Made by a program: the position numbers and the translations under genes
Assembly (NCBI GenBank): GCA_030044475.1
Contig: JASHVP010000072.1
Location: 1 to 18,587 of the forward strand
From: Thermoplasmata archaeon
Lineage (GTDB): Archaea; Thermoplasmatota; Thermoplasmata; Lutacidiplasmatales; UBA184
Direction: 5' to 3'
Length of the DNA: 18,587 bases
Shown: one piece after another, positions 1 through 7,201 of the stretch
Position numbering within the stretch: position 1 is the stretch's first letter
Layout: every line of letters starts with the position of its first letter
The notes under the pieces: generated by a model
Database searches by the model: none
Seen by the model: the letters and a program-made list of their open reading frames with translations, nothing else
What the model was told of the DNA's origin: nothing

Positions 1-1074
1 GACATCGGGGCGGATCAGGCGGTTCGCCCCGGCCTGCTCGAGCGCGTGGGCCGTCCAGCCGGCGGTGCGCGCGACCGCGAACGTCGGGGTGAACAGCGCG
101 CGCGGCAGCCCGACCGCCTCGAGCACGACCGCGCTGTAGTACTCGACGTTGGTGAAGAGCCGGGCGTTCGGCTTCGCCCTCCGGAGGGTCGCGAGCGCCG
201 CCGCCTCCACCGCCTCGGCGAGGCGGAGCCGCTCGGGGGTGGCGACCGTCCGGGCGATCCCGTGCAGCACCACCGCGCGGGGGTCCTCGGTCTTGTAGGC
301 GCGATGCCCGAACCCGAACAGGAGCTCGCCCCGGGCGACGCGCGCGGCCACCCATTCCTCGGCGCGGTCCGGGGTCCCCACGGCGTCCAGCATGTCCGAG
401 ACGAGGCTGGGCGCTCCGCCGTGGACCGGGCCCTTCAGCGTCGCCAGCGCCGCCGTCGCGGCGCTCGCGAGGTCGGTCTGCGTCGAGACCGCCACGCGCA
501 GGGCGAACGTGGAGGCGTTCATGCCGTGGTCGGCGAGGAGCGCCAGGTACCCTTCGAGGGCCCGGATCCGGTCGGGGGCCGGCGGGACGGCCGAGAGCAT
601 CCAGAGATAGTTCGCGGCGTGGCCGAGCTCGGGACGAGGGTCGACGGGGGGCTCGCCGCGGCTCCGGCGCACGAACCGGGCGAGGAGCTCGGGAGTTCGG
701 GCGATGAGCCGGTAGCCCTGCTCCCGCGTGGGAGGATACCCGTACGTCCCGTCTCCGAGGGCGGAGAGGATCGTGCGCAGCGCGTCGAGCGGCGCGAGCG
801 TGGGGTCGAGCGCATCGACGACCGCCGCGACCCCCGGGGGGACGCCCCGGGCGGCGGCCAGCGCTTCGACCACCTCCGGCGACGGGTCGGCCGCCGGGGG
901 GTCCCCGCGCAGGAGCAGGTGGACCACGGACTCGTACGGGACCCCGGGGACGAGCCGACGGACGTCGAAGCCGCGGTAGACGAGCTCGCCGGTCTCGCCC
1001 CCGACGAACGAGATGCTCGAGCGACCGACGACGACCTCGTCCAACCCCGGAGAGACGACGGTGGGGGACGGCAT
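1..1074 (-). CDS. gltA: Citrate synthase (Si-type family), C-terminus cut by window edge
   Basis: Condenses oxaloacetate and acetyl-CoA to citrate, the entry step of the TCA cycle, in the cytoplasm. Read on the minus strand from the ATG at 1074, 358 residues are visible. The N-terminus (GLDEVVVGRSSISFVGGE) is typical of the family. The oxaloacetate-binding HGMNAST motif holds His183, the catalytic His in GPVHGGA is His218, and the second active-site His in GFGHRAYK is His257. The end of the visible part (LFTPTFAVARTAGW, then NRLIRP) is the usual C-terminal core, so perhaps 15-25 residues are missing off the window. The oddity is NVEYYS at residues 309-314: Glu311 occupies the position where most family members have the catalytic Asp (NVDFYS). 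A 2-methylcitrate synthase role cannot be excluded. The gene diverges from the LSm operon, with 87 bp between the two starts. Confidence 0.94.
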   Translation of the reverse strand, partial: MPSPTVVSPGLDEVVVGRSSISFVGGETGELVYRGFDVRRLVPGVPYESVVHLLLRGDPPAADPSPEVVEALAAARGVPPGVAAVVDALDPTLAPLDALRTILSALGDGTYGYPPTREQGYRLIARTPELLARFVRRSRGEPPVDPRPELGHAANYLWMLSAVPPAPDRIRALEGYLALLADHGMNASTFALRVAVSTQTDLASAATAALATLKGPVHGGAPSLVSDMLDAVGTPDRAEEWVAARVARGELLFGFGHRAYKTEDPRAVVLHGIARTVATPERLRLAEAVEAAALATLRRAKPNARLFTNVEYYSAVVLEAVGLPRALFTPTFAVARTAGWTAHALEQAGANRLIRPDV

Positions 1075-1097
1075 CGGGGGGTCGAGCAGGCCGCCGG

Positions 1098-1109
1098 ACG
1101 AATAGCGTA
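1098..1109 (-). promoter_or_regulatory. Candidate TATA element for citrate synthase
   Basis: On the minus strand the AT-rich word cgctattc (1100-1107) is centred about 29 nt upstream of the citrate synthase ATG at 1074, in otherwise very GC-rich DNA. If it is the TATA box, transcription would start within a few bases of the ATG. The match is weak and is supported mainly by spacing. Confidence 0.35.
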
Positions 1110-1130
1110 CGCTCCCCCGGCGAAGCAAAC

Positions 1131-1139
1131 CCTATACGG
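1131..1139 (+). promoter_or_regulatory. Candidate TATA box of the LSm operon
   Basis: The plus-strand word cctatacgg is centred about 27 nt before the LSm ATG at 1162. With the usual archaeal TATA-to-start distance of about 26 nt, the mRNA would begin essentially at the ATG, which is a leaderless arrangement. No Shine-Dalgarno-like purine run lies before the ATG, which agrees with this. Confidence 0.5.
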
Positions 1140-1161
1140 CGACCTTCGGTCCGCGGCGCCG

Positions 1162-1401
1162 ATGGCGGTTCCTCCGCCCAAACTCCTCGAGCGGGCGCTC
1201 CAGCAGCCCGTGGTCCTCGTCCTGAAGGACGGGCGATCGATCGCGGGCCGCCTGCTCGGCTTCGACGAGCACATGAACCTCGCTCTCGACGGGGCCGAGG
1301 AGACGTCGAACGGCACCACCCGTCGGTTCGGCCGGATGGTCGTCCGCGGCTCGAACGTCGTGGCGATCCACGCGCCGTCGGCCGGAGGGAAGTCGCCGTG
1401 A
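1162..1401 (+). CDS. Sm-like archaeal RNA-binding protein (LSm)
   Basis: A 79-residue Sm-fold protein, expected to form a hexameric or heptameric ring that binds U-rich RNA and takes part in RNA processing and turnover. Sm1 covers about residues 17-47, with VLKDGRSIAGRLLGFDEHMN supplying the RNA-contact residues Asp35, Met38 and Asn39. Sm2 is GRMVVRGSNVVAIHA at 57-71, with the conserved Arg62-Gly63. The ATG at 1162 leaves only about 16 residues before Sm1, the normal size, and lies 27 nt after a TATA-like element. The same frame is open far upstream, but that stretch is antisense to citrate synthase and does not resemble protein. The stop overlaps the ribK GTG by 4 bp, and the gene heads the LSm-ribK-RaSEA-nadE operon. 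Confidence 0.93.
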   Translation: MAVPPPKLLERALQQPVVLVLKDGRSIAGRLLGFDEHMNLALDGAEETSNGTTRRFGRMVVRGSNVVAIHAPSAGGKSP

Positions 1402-2105
1402 GTCCGCGCGTCGTCCGTCGCGCGGCGAAGCCGGACCGCCCGCGCCCCCAGGGAGAAACCCTGGCGGTCCTGAAGCTGCTCGCCGCCGCCGGGGCGGACT
1501 CCACGCCGGTCGTGCTCACCTCCCGGGAGGTCGGCGAGCGGATCGGGGTCAGCCAGCAGGCCGCCGACCGGTACCTCGTGGCCCTCGAAGCGGCCGGCCT
1601 CGTCGACCGGGCCTTGGCCCAGCGACGGCAGCGGCTGCGGCTCACGCCGGCGGCGATGGAGCTTCTCCGCGCCGAGTACCGCAGCTACCGGCGCCTCTTC
1701 GAGGGCCCCGCGAGCGTCGCGTTCTCCGGGGAGGTCACCTCGGGCCTCGGCGAGGGGCGGTACTATCTCAGCCAGCCGGGGTACGTCGTGCAGTTCACCG
1801 AGCGCCTCGGCTACACGCCCTACCCCGGGACGTTGAACGTACGGCTCGGCGCCGACGCCCTGCGGAAGGCGGGCACGGTCGCCGGTGGGACGGGGATCCG
1901 GATCGACGGCTTCCAGGCCAGCGGGCGGACGTTCGGGGGGGCGACGTGCTTCCCCGCCCGAATGCGAGGACGCCCGTGCCACCTGATCCACCCGGACCGG
2001 TCCCACTACCAGGACGTCGTGGAGTTCGTCGCGCCCGAGCGGCTCCGCGACTCGCTTCACCTCTCGGACGGTGACCGGGTCGAGGTCTCGCTCGCCGAGT
2101 CATGA
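1398..2105 (+). CDS. ribK: CTP-dependent riboflavin kinase with N-terminal winged helix
   Basis: Archaeal riboflavin kinase (DUF120 fold) makes FMN from riboflavin using CTP rather than ATP. The 235-residue protein has a winged helix-turn-helix domain at about 38-90 (LTSREVGERIGVSQQAADRY, then a wing) followed by the kinase domain at about 105-230. Kinase signatures are GEVTSGLGEGRYY at 111-123, the Gly-rich nucleotide-binding part, and LGYTPYPGTLN at 137-147. The HTH fusion is known in archaea, where such proteins can act as flavin-responsive regulators of riboflavin genes (RibR-type), so it may bind DNA as well as phosphorylate riboflavin. The start is a GTG at 1398 overlapping the LSm stop (GTGA), and the end overlaps RaSEA (ATGA). 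Both imply translational coupling. Confidence 0.94.
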   Translation: MSPRVVRRAAKPDRPRPQGETLAVLKLLAAAGADSTPVVLTSREVGERIGVSQQAADRYLVALEAAGLVDRALAQRRQRLRLTPAAMELLRAEYRSYRRLFEGPASVAFSGEVTSGLGEGRYYLSQPGYVVQFTERLGYTPYPGTLNVRLGADALRKAGTVAGGTGIRIDGFQASGRTFGGATCFPARMRGRPCHLIHPDRSHYQDVVEFVAPERLRDSLHLSDGDRVEVSLAES

Positions 2106-3124
2106 CGCCGGAGTCGCTCGCCCGGGCCGTCGCCCGCGACCGTCGTCCCGCGCCGGCCGAGGCCGACGCCGCGTCGCGCTATGTCCGCCTCTGGGTCGAA
2201 CCCGAGGCGATCGGCGCCGACCGGGTCCCGGCGTTCGTGCTGATCCTGCACACCCGCGGCTGCTACTGGGCCGACCAGAAGGGGTGTTCGATGTGCGGGT
2301 ACGCGAAGGACACGCTCGGCCGGTCGGCGACCCCGGCCGAACTCGCGTCGCAGCTGACCCGAGCGCTCGGACACTATCGGGGAGAACCGTACGTGAAGAT
2401 CTACACCTCGGGCAGCTTCCTCGACGACCGGGAGGTCGACCCCGAGAGCCGGGCCGGGGTGGTCCGGGCGTTCGCCGGGTCCGCGCGACGGCTGCTCTTC
2501 GAGACCCTCCCGGAGTTCGCGACCGACGCGAACGTGGCGCCCCTGCGGGAGGCGTTCCGCGGCGAGCTCGAGGTGGCGCTCGGGCTCGAGTCGACCGACC
2601 CCGTCGTCCTGGCGAAGTACGTCCACAAGAACGCCCCACCGTCCGAGTACCTGGCCGCGGGAGACCGCCTGCGCGCGCTCGGCGTGCGCGCCAAGGCGTA
2701 CCTCCTGCTGAAACCGCCGTACCTCAGCGAGTCGGAGTCGGTCGACGACGTCGTCCGCTCGATCGGCGAGGCGAGCGGCCACTTCGACGCCCTCTCCGTC
2801 AACCCGGTCCATATCCAGAACGGGACCGTGGTGGAGTGGCTGTACCGGCGGGGCCGCTACCGTCCGCCGTGGCTCTGGTCGGTCGTGGAAGCGCTGCGGA
2901 ACGGGGCTCCGGTCCGGGGGGCGGCCCGGCTCGTTTCGTTCCCGACCGCCGGGGGACTGCCCCGGGGGCCGCACAACTGCGGACGCTGCGATGCCCGGGT
3001 CCTCGCCGCCCTCGAGGCGGCGTCCCTCGACCAGTCGTTCGGCGCGCTCGACGCGCTCGACTGCGCGTGCCGGACGACCTGGTCCGCCGCGCGCGACCTC
3101 GAACCGCTCGGGGTCGAAGCGTGA
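2102..3124 (+). CDS. raSEA: Archaeosine synthase radical SAM subunit RaSEA
   Basis: RaSEA is the radical SAM partner of ArcS: ArcS attaches lysine to preQ0 at tRNA position 15, and RaSEA cleaves the adduct to give archaeosine (G+). The 340-residue protein has the unusual cluster motif of this Elp3-like family, GCYWADQKGCSMCGY, with Cys54, Cys62 and Cys65 (CX7CX2C instead of CX3CX2C). Other family-like segments are KIYTSGSFLD at 99-108, the Glu-rich ETLPEF at 134-139 and LKPPYLSE at 203-210. A C-terminal group of cysteines (293, 296, 321, 323) could bind a metal. The ATG at 2102 overlaps the ribK stop and the stop overlaps the nadE GTG. ArcS is not in this window. Family assignment is strong; its place in G+ synthesis rests on established knowledge of the family. 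Confidence 0.9.
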   Translation: MTPESLARAVARDRRPAPAEADAASRYVRLWVEPEAIGADRVPAFVLILHTRGCYWADQKGCSMCGYAKDTLGRSATPAELASQLTRALGHYRGEPYVKIYTSGSFLDDREVDPESRAGVVRAFAGSARRLLFETLPEFATDANVAPLREAFRGELEVALGLESTDPVVLAKYVHKNAPPSEYLAAGDRLRALGVRAKAYLLLKPPYLSESESVDDVVRSIGEASGHFDALSVNPVHIQNGTVVEWLYRRGRYRPPWLWSVVEALRNGAPVRGAARLVSFPTAGGLPRGPHNCGRCDARVLAALEAASLDQSFGALDALDCACRTTWSAARDLEPLGVEA

Positions 3125-3930
3125 CCGACCTGACCCCGCGGCTGCCGCCGCACGCGGCCTCGACGATCGCCCAGTTCCTGCGCGCGCACGCCGGCGGCCC
3201 GGAAACCACCGGGGTCGTGGTCGCGCTCTCCGGGGGGATCGACAGTGCCGTCACGGCACGACTCGCCCGCGACGCGCTCGGCGCCGAGCGGGTGCTCGGT
3301 CTCCTCCTGCCGGACCGCGGCTACCCCGCCGCCCTCCTCGCGGAGACGGAGGGATACGCGCGTTCGCTCGGCCTCCCGGCGCGGACCGTCCCGATCGACG
3401 CGGTCGTCGCGGCGTTCCGGGCGTCCCTCCCGGAGCTCACCGATCGGGTCGCCCTCGGCAACCTGGCGGCCCGGGCCCGGATGACGGTCCTCTACGCGGT
3501 CGCCCGGGACCGCCGCGCGCTCGTCGCGGGTACGGGAAACAAGTCCGAGCTCCTCCTGGGCTACTTCACGAAGTACGGGGACGGGGGCGTCGACCTGCTG
3601 CCGCTCGGGGACCTCTACAAGACGCAGGAACGGGCCCTCGCGGCGGAGCTGGGCCTGCCGGCGGCGATCCGCGAGCGGGCCCCGACCGCGGGGTTCTGGG
3701 AGGGGCAGACCGACGAGGCCGAGCTCGGCTTCTCGTACGAGGATGGCGATCGCATCCTCCACGGGCTCGAGGAGCTCCGGACCGAGGCGGAGATCGCGGA
3801 GGCGACCGGAGCTCCGCCCGCGATCGTGCGGGCCGTCGCCGAGCGGGTCGCGCGGAATCGCCACAAGCGTCGCCTCCCGCCGATCCCGAAGATCGGGTTG
3901 CGGACCGTCGGCCTCGACTGGCGGGACTGA
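3121..3930 (+). CDS. nadE: NH3-dependent NAD(+) synthetase
   Basis: Catalyses the last step of NAD synthesis, amidation of deamido-NAD with ammonia and ATP. The 269-residue length is typical of the short ammonia-dependent type, and no glutaminase (nitrilase) domain is present. The PP-loop is ALSGGIDSA at 35-43. The deamido-NAD and dimer segment GTGNKSELLLGYFTKYGDGG spans 137-156, followed by LLPLGDLYKTQ at 159-169. The ending NRHKRRLPPIPKI matches the family C-terminus. The GTG at 3121 overlaps the RaSEA stop by 4 bp (GTGA). This is the last gene of the LSm operon, since a new promoter follows. With ribK it supplies two redox cofactors from one transcript. Confidence 0.95.
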   Translation: MTDLTPRLPPHAASTIAQFLRAHAGGPETTGVVVALSGGIDSAVTARLARDALGAERVLGLLLPDRGYPAALLAETEGYARSLGLPARTVPIDAVVAAFRASLPELTDRVALGNLAARARMTVLYAVARDRRALVAGTGNKSELLLGYFTKYGDGGVDLLPLGDLYKTQERALAAELGLPAAIRERAPTAGFWEGQTDEAELGFSYEDGDRILHGLEELRTEAEIAEATGAPPAIVRAVAERVARNRHKRRLPPIPKIGLRTVGLDWRD

Positions 3931-3955
3931 GGGGACGGCGCCCGAGGTCCGCCGG

Positions 3956-3968
3956 CGCAAGCTTATCC
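3956..3968 (+). promoter_or_regulatory. Candidate promoter of the CDIN1-like nuclease gene
   Basis: The AT-rich word aagcttat (3959-3966) lies in the 82-bp gap between nadE and the next gene. Its centre is about 49 nt before the ATG at 4013, which predicts a start site near 3990 and a leader of roughly 23 nt. No clear Shine-Dalgarno site is visible in that leader. Confidence 0.45.
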
Positions 3969-4012
3969 GCCGAGACGGTTCGACCGACCCGACCTCCGCC
4001 GCGAGCGACTCG

Positions 4013-4897
4013 ATGGACCGCGCCACCTACCAACGGCTCTCCGAGCAGCTCGCGACGTACGAGGACGTCCACCGGATCGCCCACGCCGAAGGGCTCGACG
4101 AGGAGCTCCTCTTCGTGATCCACACGCACCGCGTGAGCCGCGACGCGACGCGTCGCTTCTACGTCGTGAAGCGCCAACTGCCCCGCCTCGTCGGACAGTG
4201 GAAACGGGGCCGCACCGTTCTCGACATCGCCCGGGAGTGGAAGTTCCCCCCGGTGCTGATGGGCCAGCAGATGCTCGGCGAGCTCGGCATCCCCCGCAAG
4301 AAGGTCTGGCAGACGTTCCTCCATCCGGAGACCGCACCGGACGCCCGACTTCGGCGGGAGGTCGACGAGCTCCTCGCGAGCGACATGGTCTACTCGCCGC
4401 GGGGGATGGAGTTGCAGCGCGAGCGCGGCCGCAAGGGCGAAGAGCGGCTGCAGCGGTGGCTCGAGAAGCACGGGATCGGGTACCGCACGGAGAAGGACCT
4501 GCGCGGCAAGTACGCGAAGACCCCGGACGCGCTGCTCGACCAGCCGATCATGTTCTACGGGCAGAAGCTGACCTGGATCGAGTCGAAGGCGAACTTCGGC
4601 GACGACGTCGAGCTCCGGAAGAACCTGAAGCGGCAGCTCGGGCCGTACACGGAACTGTTCGGCGAGGGCGCGGTCGTCTACTGGTACGGGTACGTCGACG
4701 GGGCGGAGTCGCCGCCCGGGATCCTCCTCTGGGACGGCACGACGTTCGAGGGGATCACGCCGGTCGTGCCAGCGCGGCCCGAGCGATCTCACGCTGGGCA
4801 CCCGTCGCCAGGTCCCGCTCGACCACCGCACCCGGCGACGCCTCCTGGAGCCCCAGGATCACGGCCCGACGGCTCCGCCGCCGCGCCGCCTCCTTGA
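4013..4897 (+). CDS. CDIN1 (C15orf41)-family TPD nuclease, PD-(D/E)XK fold
   Basis: An archaeal homologue of CDIN1, the nuclease partner of human codanin-1 that is mutated in congenital dyserythropoietic anaemia type I. The cellular role in archaea is unknown. The N-terminal half (about 1-120) is helical and fits the two helix-turn-helix units of the family (for example GRTVLDIAREWKFPP at 66-80). The nuclease domain covers about 130-245. GRKGEERLQRWLEKHGI (139-155) supplies the first acidic helix, the namesake Thr170-Pro171-Asp172 lies in KTPDALLD, and WIESKANFGD supplies Glu190 and Lys192. All catalytic positions are intact. The family homology appears to end near residue 250; residues 251-294 are Pro/Ala/Gly-rich and lie in the overlap with hisS on the other strand. 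The ATG at 4013 is chosen because it precedes the conserved N-terminus and follows a TATA-like element. Confidence 0.85.
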   Translation: MDRATYQRLSEQLATYEDVHRIAHAEGLDEELLFVIHTHRVSRDATRRFYVVKRQLPRLVGQWKRGRTVLDIAREWKFPPVLMGQQMLGELGIPRKKVWQTFLHPETAPDARLRREVDELLASDMVYSPRGMELQRERGRKGEERLQRWLEKHGIGYRTEKDLRGKYAKTPDALLDQPIMFYGQKLTWIESKANFGDDVELRKNLKRQLGPYTELFGEGAVVYWYGYVDGAESPPGILLWDGTTFEGITPVVPARPERSHAGHPSPGPARPPHPATPPGAPGSRPDGSAAAPPP

Positions 4898-6053
4898 GCT
4901 GCCGGGACATCGACCGGGCGAGCAGGTCGCAGTCGGCCGACACTCCGGTGCGCCGGAGCTCCTGCACGACCTGGATCGCCTCGGGGGTCCACGACGGGTC
5001 GACGACCACCACGTAGGTGTCGAGCGGCGGCTCCCCCTCCGGCCATCGGCCCGCCCCCTTGAGGAGCAGCTCGAGCGTCTGGTCGCCGATCGCGAGGCCG
5101 GCCGCGGGCGTCGCGGGACCCCCGAACAGCTCGATCAGGTGGTCGTAGCGGCCGCCCCCGAAGATCGAGCGGCCGTCGCCGGACCGCGAGTACGCCTCGA
5201 AGACCGTCGAGGTGTAGTACGCGAGGCCGCGGACGACCGTCGGGTCGAAGACGACGCGGTCGCCGAGGCCCGCTCGCGCGAGCAGCTCGAACAGCCGCTC
5301 GAGGCGCGAGACCCCCTGCCGGGCCGCCTCATCCAGGCCCCGGTCGGTCAGGTCGCGGAGGTACTCGGCGAGGTCGACGGGCGGGATGCCGCCCTCGGCC
5401 GCCGCGAACAGGTCCGAGAGCTCCCGGACCCCGTCGGGCGCGACCCCGGCGGCGACGAGCTCCCCCTCGAACTCGGCGGGAGGGACCTTGCGGTACCGGT
5501 CGACCGCCCGGAAGAACCGGGCCGGGTTCTTGGCCCCGAACCGGCGCCCGATCCCCTCGGCGATCGCGCGGTCGCTCACGCGGAAGGCGTAGAGGCCCTG
5601 CGCGCCGACGTCGTCCATGATCTGCGCGGCCGTCGCGAGGAGGTCGGTCTCGGCCTCGACGCCGGGGACCCCGAGCAGGTCGAGGTTGAACTGGACGAAC
5701 TCGCGCGTGCGGCCCGCCTGCGGCTCCTCGTACCGCCAACTCTTCCCGACGGTGAACCACTTCACCGGCATCGGCTCGGACTTCGCCCGCTCGACGAAGA
5801 TCCGCGCGAGCGACGGGGTCTGCTCGGGGACGAGGGCGACCGGGCGGTCCCCCTTGTCGTGGAACAGCCACGTCTCGGCCGCGATCCCCTCGCCGCTCTT
5901 CGTCTGGTACAGCTCGAAGCTCTCGACGCACGGCACCTCGAGCTCGACGAATCCGGCCCGCCGGGCGCCCGCGCGCATGCGGCGCCGGATCTCCGACCGG
6001 GCCCCGGCCTCGGGCGGGGCATAATCGCGGAATCCCCGGAGCGCGGGCGGCAT
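4755..6053 (-). CDS. hisS: Histidyl-tRNA synthetase
   Basis: Class II synthetase that charges tRNA-His with histidine. The 432-residue protein has the N-terminal LRGFRDYAP, motif 2 RYEEPQAGRTREFVQFN at 107-123, the histidine-specific RGLAYYTSTVFE at 275-286 with the catalytic Arg275, and GGGRYDHL at 299-306. These are followed by an anticodon-binding domain from about 345 (TYVVVVDPSW onward). Where motif 3 usually ends in GxER the sequence is AIGDQT (321-326), so the usual motif 3 Arg is not present at that site; I believe some other archaeal HisS proteins share this. The ATG at 6053 follows a TATA element by 27 nt. The 3' end overlaps the convergent CDIN1-like gene by 143 bp. Confidence 0.95.
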   Translation of the reverse strand: MPPALRGFRDYAPPEAGARSEIRRRMRAGARRAGFVELEVPCVESFELYQTKSGEGIAAETWLFHDKGDRPVALVPEQTPSLARIFVERAKSEPMPVKWFTVGKSWRYEEPQAGRTREFVQFNLDLLGVPGVEAETDLLATAAQIMDDVGAQGLYAFRVSDRAIAEGIGRRFGAKNPARFFRAVDRYRKVPPAEFEGELVAAGVAPDGVRELSDLFAAAEGGIPPVDLAEYLRDLTDRGLDEAARQGVSRLERLFELLARAGLGDRVVFDPTVVRGLAYYTSTVFEAYSRSGDGRSIFGGGRYDHLIELFGGPATPAAGLAIGDQTLELLLKGAGRWPEGEPPLDTYVVVVDPSWTPEAIQVVQELRRTGVSADCDLLARSMSRQLKEAARRRSRRAVILGLQEASPGAVVERDLATGAQREIARAALARPA

Positions 6054-6075
6054 CGGGGTTCCGGACCCGTGGCCG

Positions 6076-6085
6076 CGTATTAAGC
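6076..6085 (-). promoter_or_regulatory. TATA box of hisS, leaderless spacing
   Basis: On the minus strand cttaatac is centred near 6080, 27 nt before the hisS ATG at 6053, and lies between the hisS start and the stop of the upstream gene at 6088. The predicted transcription start coincides with the ATG. hisS therefore probably has its own promoter even though it lies 34 bp downstream of a co-oriented gene. Confidence 0.55.
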
Positions 6086-6087
6086 GG

Positions 6088-7197
6088 TTAAGCCGAACTC
6101 GTGGGACGCATCGGGGCGGGGAGCGGCTCGCCCTCCGGCGGCTCGACGGTCGCGGGGACCCGGTCGACGAACGTCGCGAGCCGGCGGTACGCCGTGATCG
6201 TCCCGACGAAGTTGCGCTGGCGGAGCTCCTCGGCGATCTCCCGCAGGTCGACGAGCGCGGGCGCGATGTCGACCCCCGAGCCCCGGAGCGCGATCAGGCG
6301 GTCGCGCCGCCGCTTCAACTCCTCGAAGAACAGCGGCTCCAGGACCGACCAGAGCGCCACGGCGGCCCGAGCGAGGAGCCGTTCCGCCTCGGACCGCTGT
6401 CCCTTCGCGAAGCCCCGGCGCCCCTCTTCCAGCGGCCCGACCGCGGGGCCCGGGTCGCCCCCGAGCTCGCGGATCGTCTGGACCAGCAGGTCGCACTCCG
6501 TGACCAGGATCCGACCGGCCGCCCACTCCTCCTCCACCCGGGCGAGGTCGTCGCGCAGGTGGACGATCCGGCGGTACGCGCCGAGCAGGTCGCCGGAGGA
6601 GATCGACGCGCGGACGGCGTCGAGCTCCACGTCGGCGCTCGGCGTGGCGACCATCTGGGCGAGCTCGTTGCGACGGGCGATCGCCGCCTCGAACTCCTCG
6701 GCGATGGCGCTCGCGAGATGGACGAACATCTCCCGGCCGACCGCGTCGAGCGACCCCTCGTCGTCGGACAGGTTCGCCGCGGCGGCTCGGGTCTCGAAGG
6801 CCGTGAAATCGAGCCCCAACCGCCGGGCGAGCTGGAAGTAGTCGTCGACCCGGCGCTTCAGTTCCTTCCAGTTGGTGGCGGCGGGGAGCGCCGGGAATTC
6901 GACCAGCGGAGGGACGGGCGGCGAATCGCGGGCCGGGGGCGGCGGGGAGGCGGCCGGGAGGGCCGGGAACCGCGCGGGCCGCGAGAGCAGCCCCTGGACG
7001 GGCGCCGGCGGCGGGGACGGCGTGAGGTCGATCGTCGAGATCAGCTCGCCGATCGTGCGGAGGTAGGTCGGGTCGTTGACCCGTCCGGGGCCGGCCGCCT
7101 CCCGGACCGCGCCGAACAGGGCCACCCCGAGCTGGCAGCGAGGGCACGCCTCGGCCCCGTCGGGGACGTCGGTGCCGCAGGCCGGGCAGGTCGCCAT
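6088..7197 (-). CDS. Zinc-ribbon, helical protein of unknown function
   Basis: I do not recognise this 369-residue protein. It starts with a clear zinc ribbon, CPACGTDVPDGAEACPRC (Cys4, Cys7, Cys18, Cys21). A Pro/Ala-rich linker follows at about 57-108, then a long, charged, mostly helical region from about 109 to 355 with many Glu/Arg-rich segments (such as LKRRRDRLIALRG) that could form coiled coils or a helical bundle. No membrane span or signal peptide is visible, so it is probably cytoplasmic. It begins 4 bp after the htpX stop and is almost certainly co-transcribed with it, which hints at a link to membrane-protein quality control. That link is inference from position only. The ATG at 7197 is set by the zinc ribbon immediately after it. 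Confidence 0.8.
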   Translation of the reverse strand: MATCPACGTDVPDGAEACPRCQLGVALFGAVREAAGPGRVNDPTYLRTIGELISTIDLTPSPPPAPVQGLLSRPARFPALPAASPPPPARDSPPVPPLVEFPALPAATNWKELKRRVDDYFQLARRLGLDFTAFETRAAAANLSDDEGSLDAVGREMFVHLASAIAEEFEAAIARRNELAQMVATPSADVELDAVRASISSGDLLGAYRRIVHLRDDLARVEEEWAAGRILVTECDLLVQTIRELGGDPGPAVGPLEEGRRGFAKGQRSEAERLLARAAVALWSVLEPLFFEELKRRRDRLIALRGSGVDIAPALVDLREIAEELRQRNFVGTITAYRRLATFVDRVPATVEPPEGEPLPAPMRPTSSA

Positions 7198-7201
7198 CGG
7201 C

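Noticed and set aside
46..1161. Long plus-strand extension upstream of LSm
   Set aside because: It is antisense to citrate synthase and upstream of the LSm TATA element. Only the last 79 residues resemble a protein family.
2071..3930. Apparent 619-residue protein reading into NadE
   Set aside because: The first part is the RaSEA gene in a wrong frame. Real NadE starts at the GTG at 3121, where the family N-terminus begins and a 4-bp overlap is formed.
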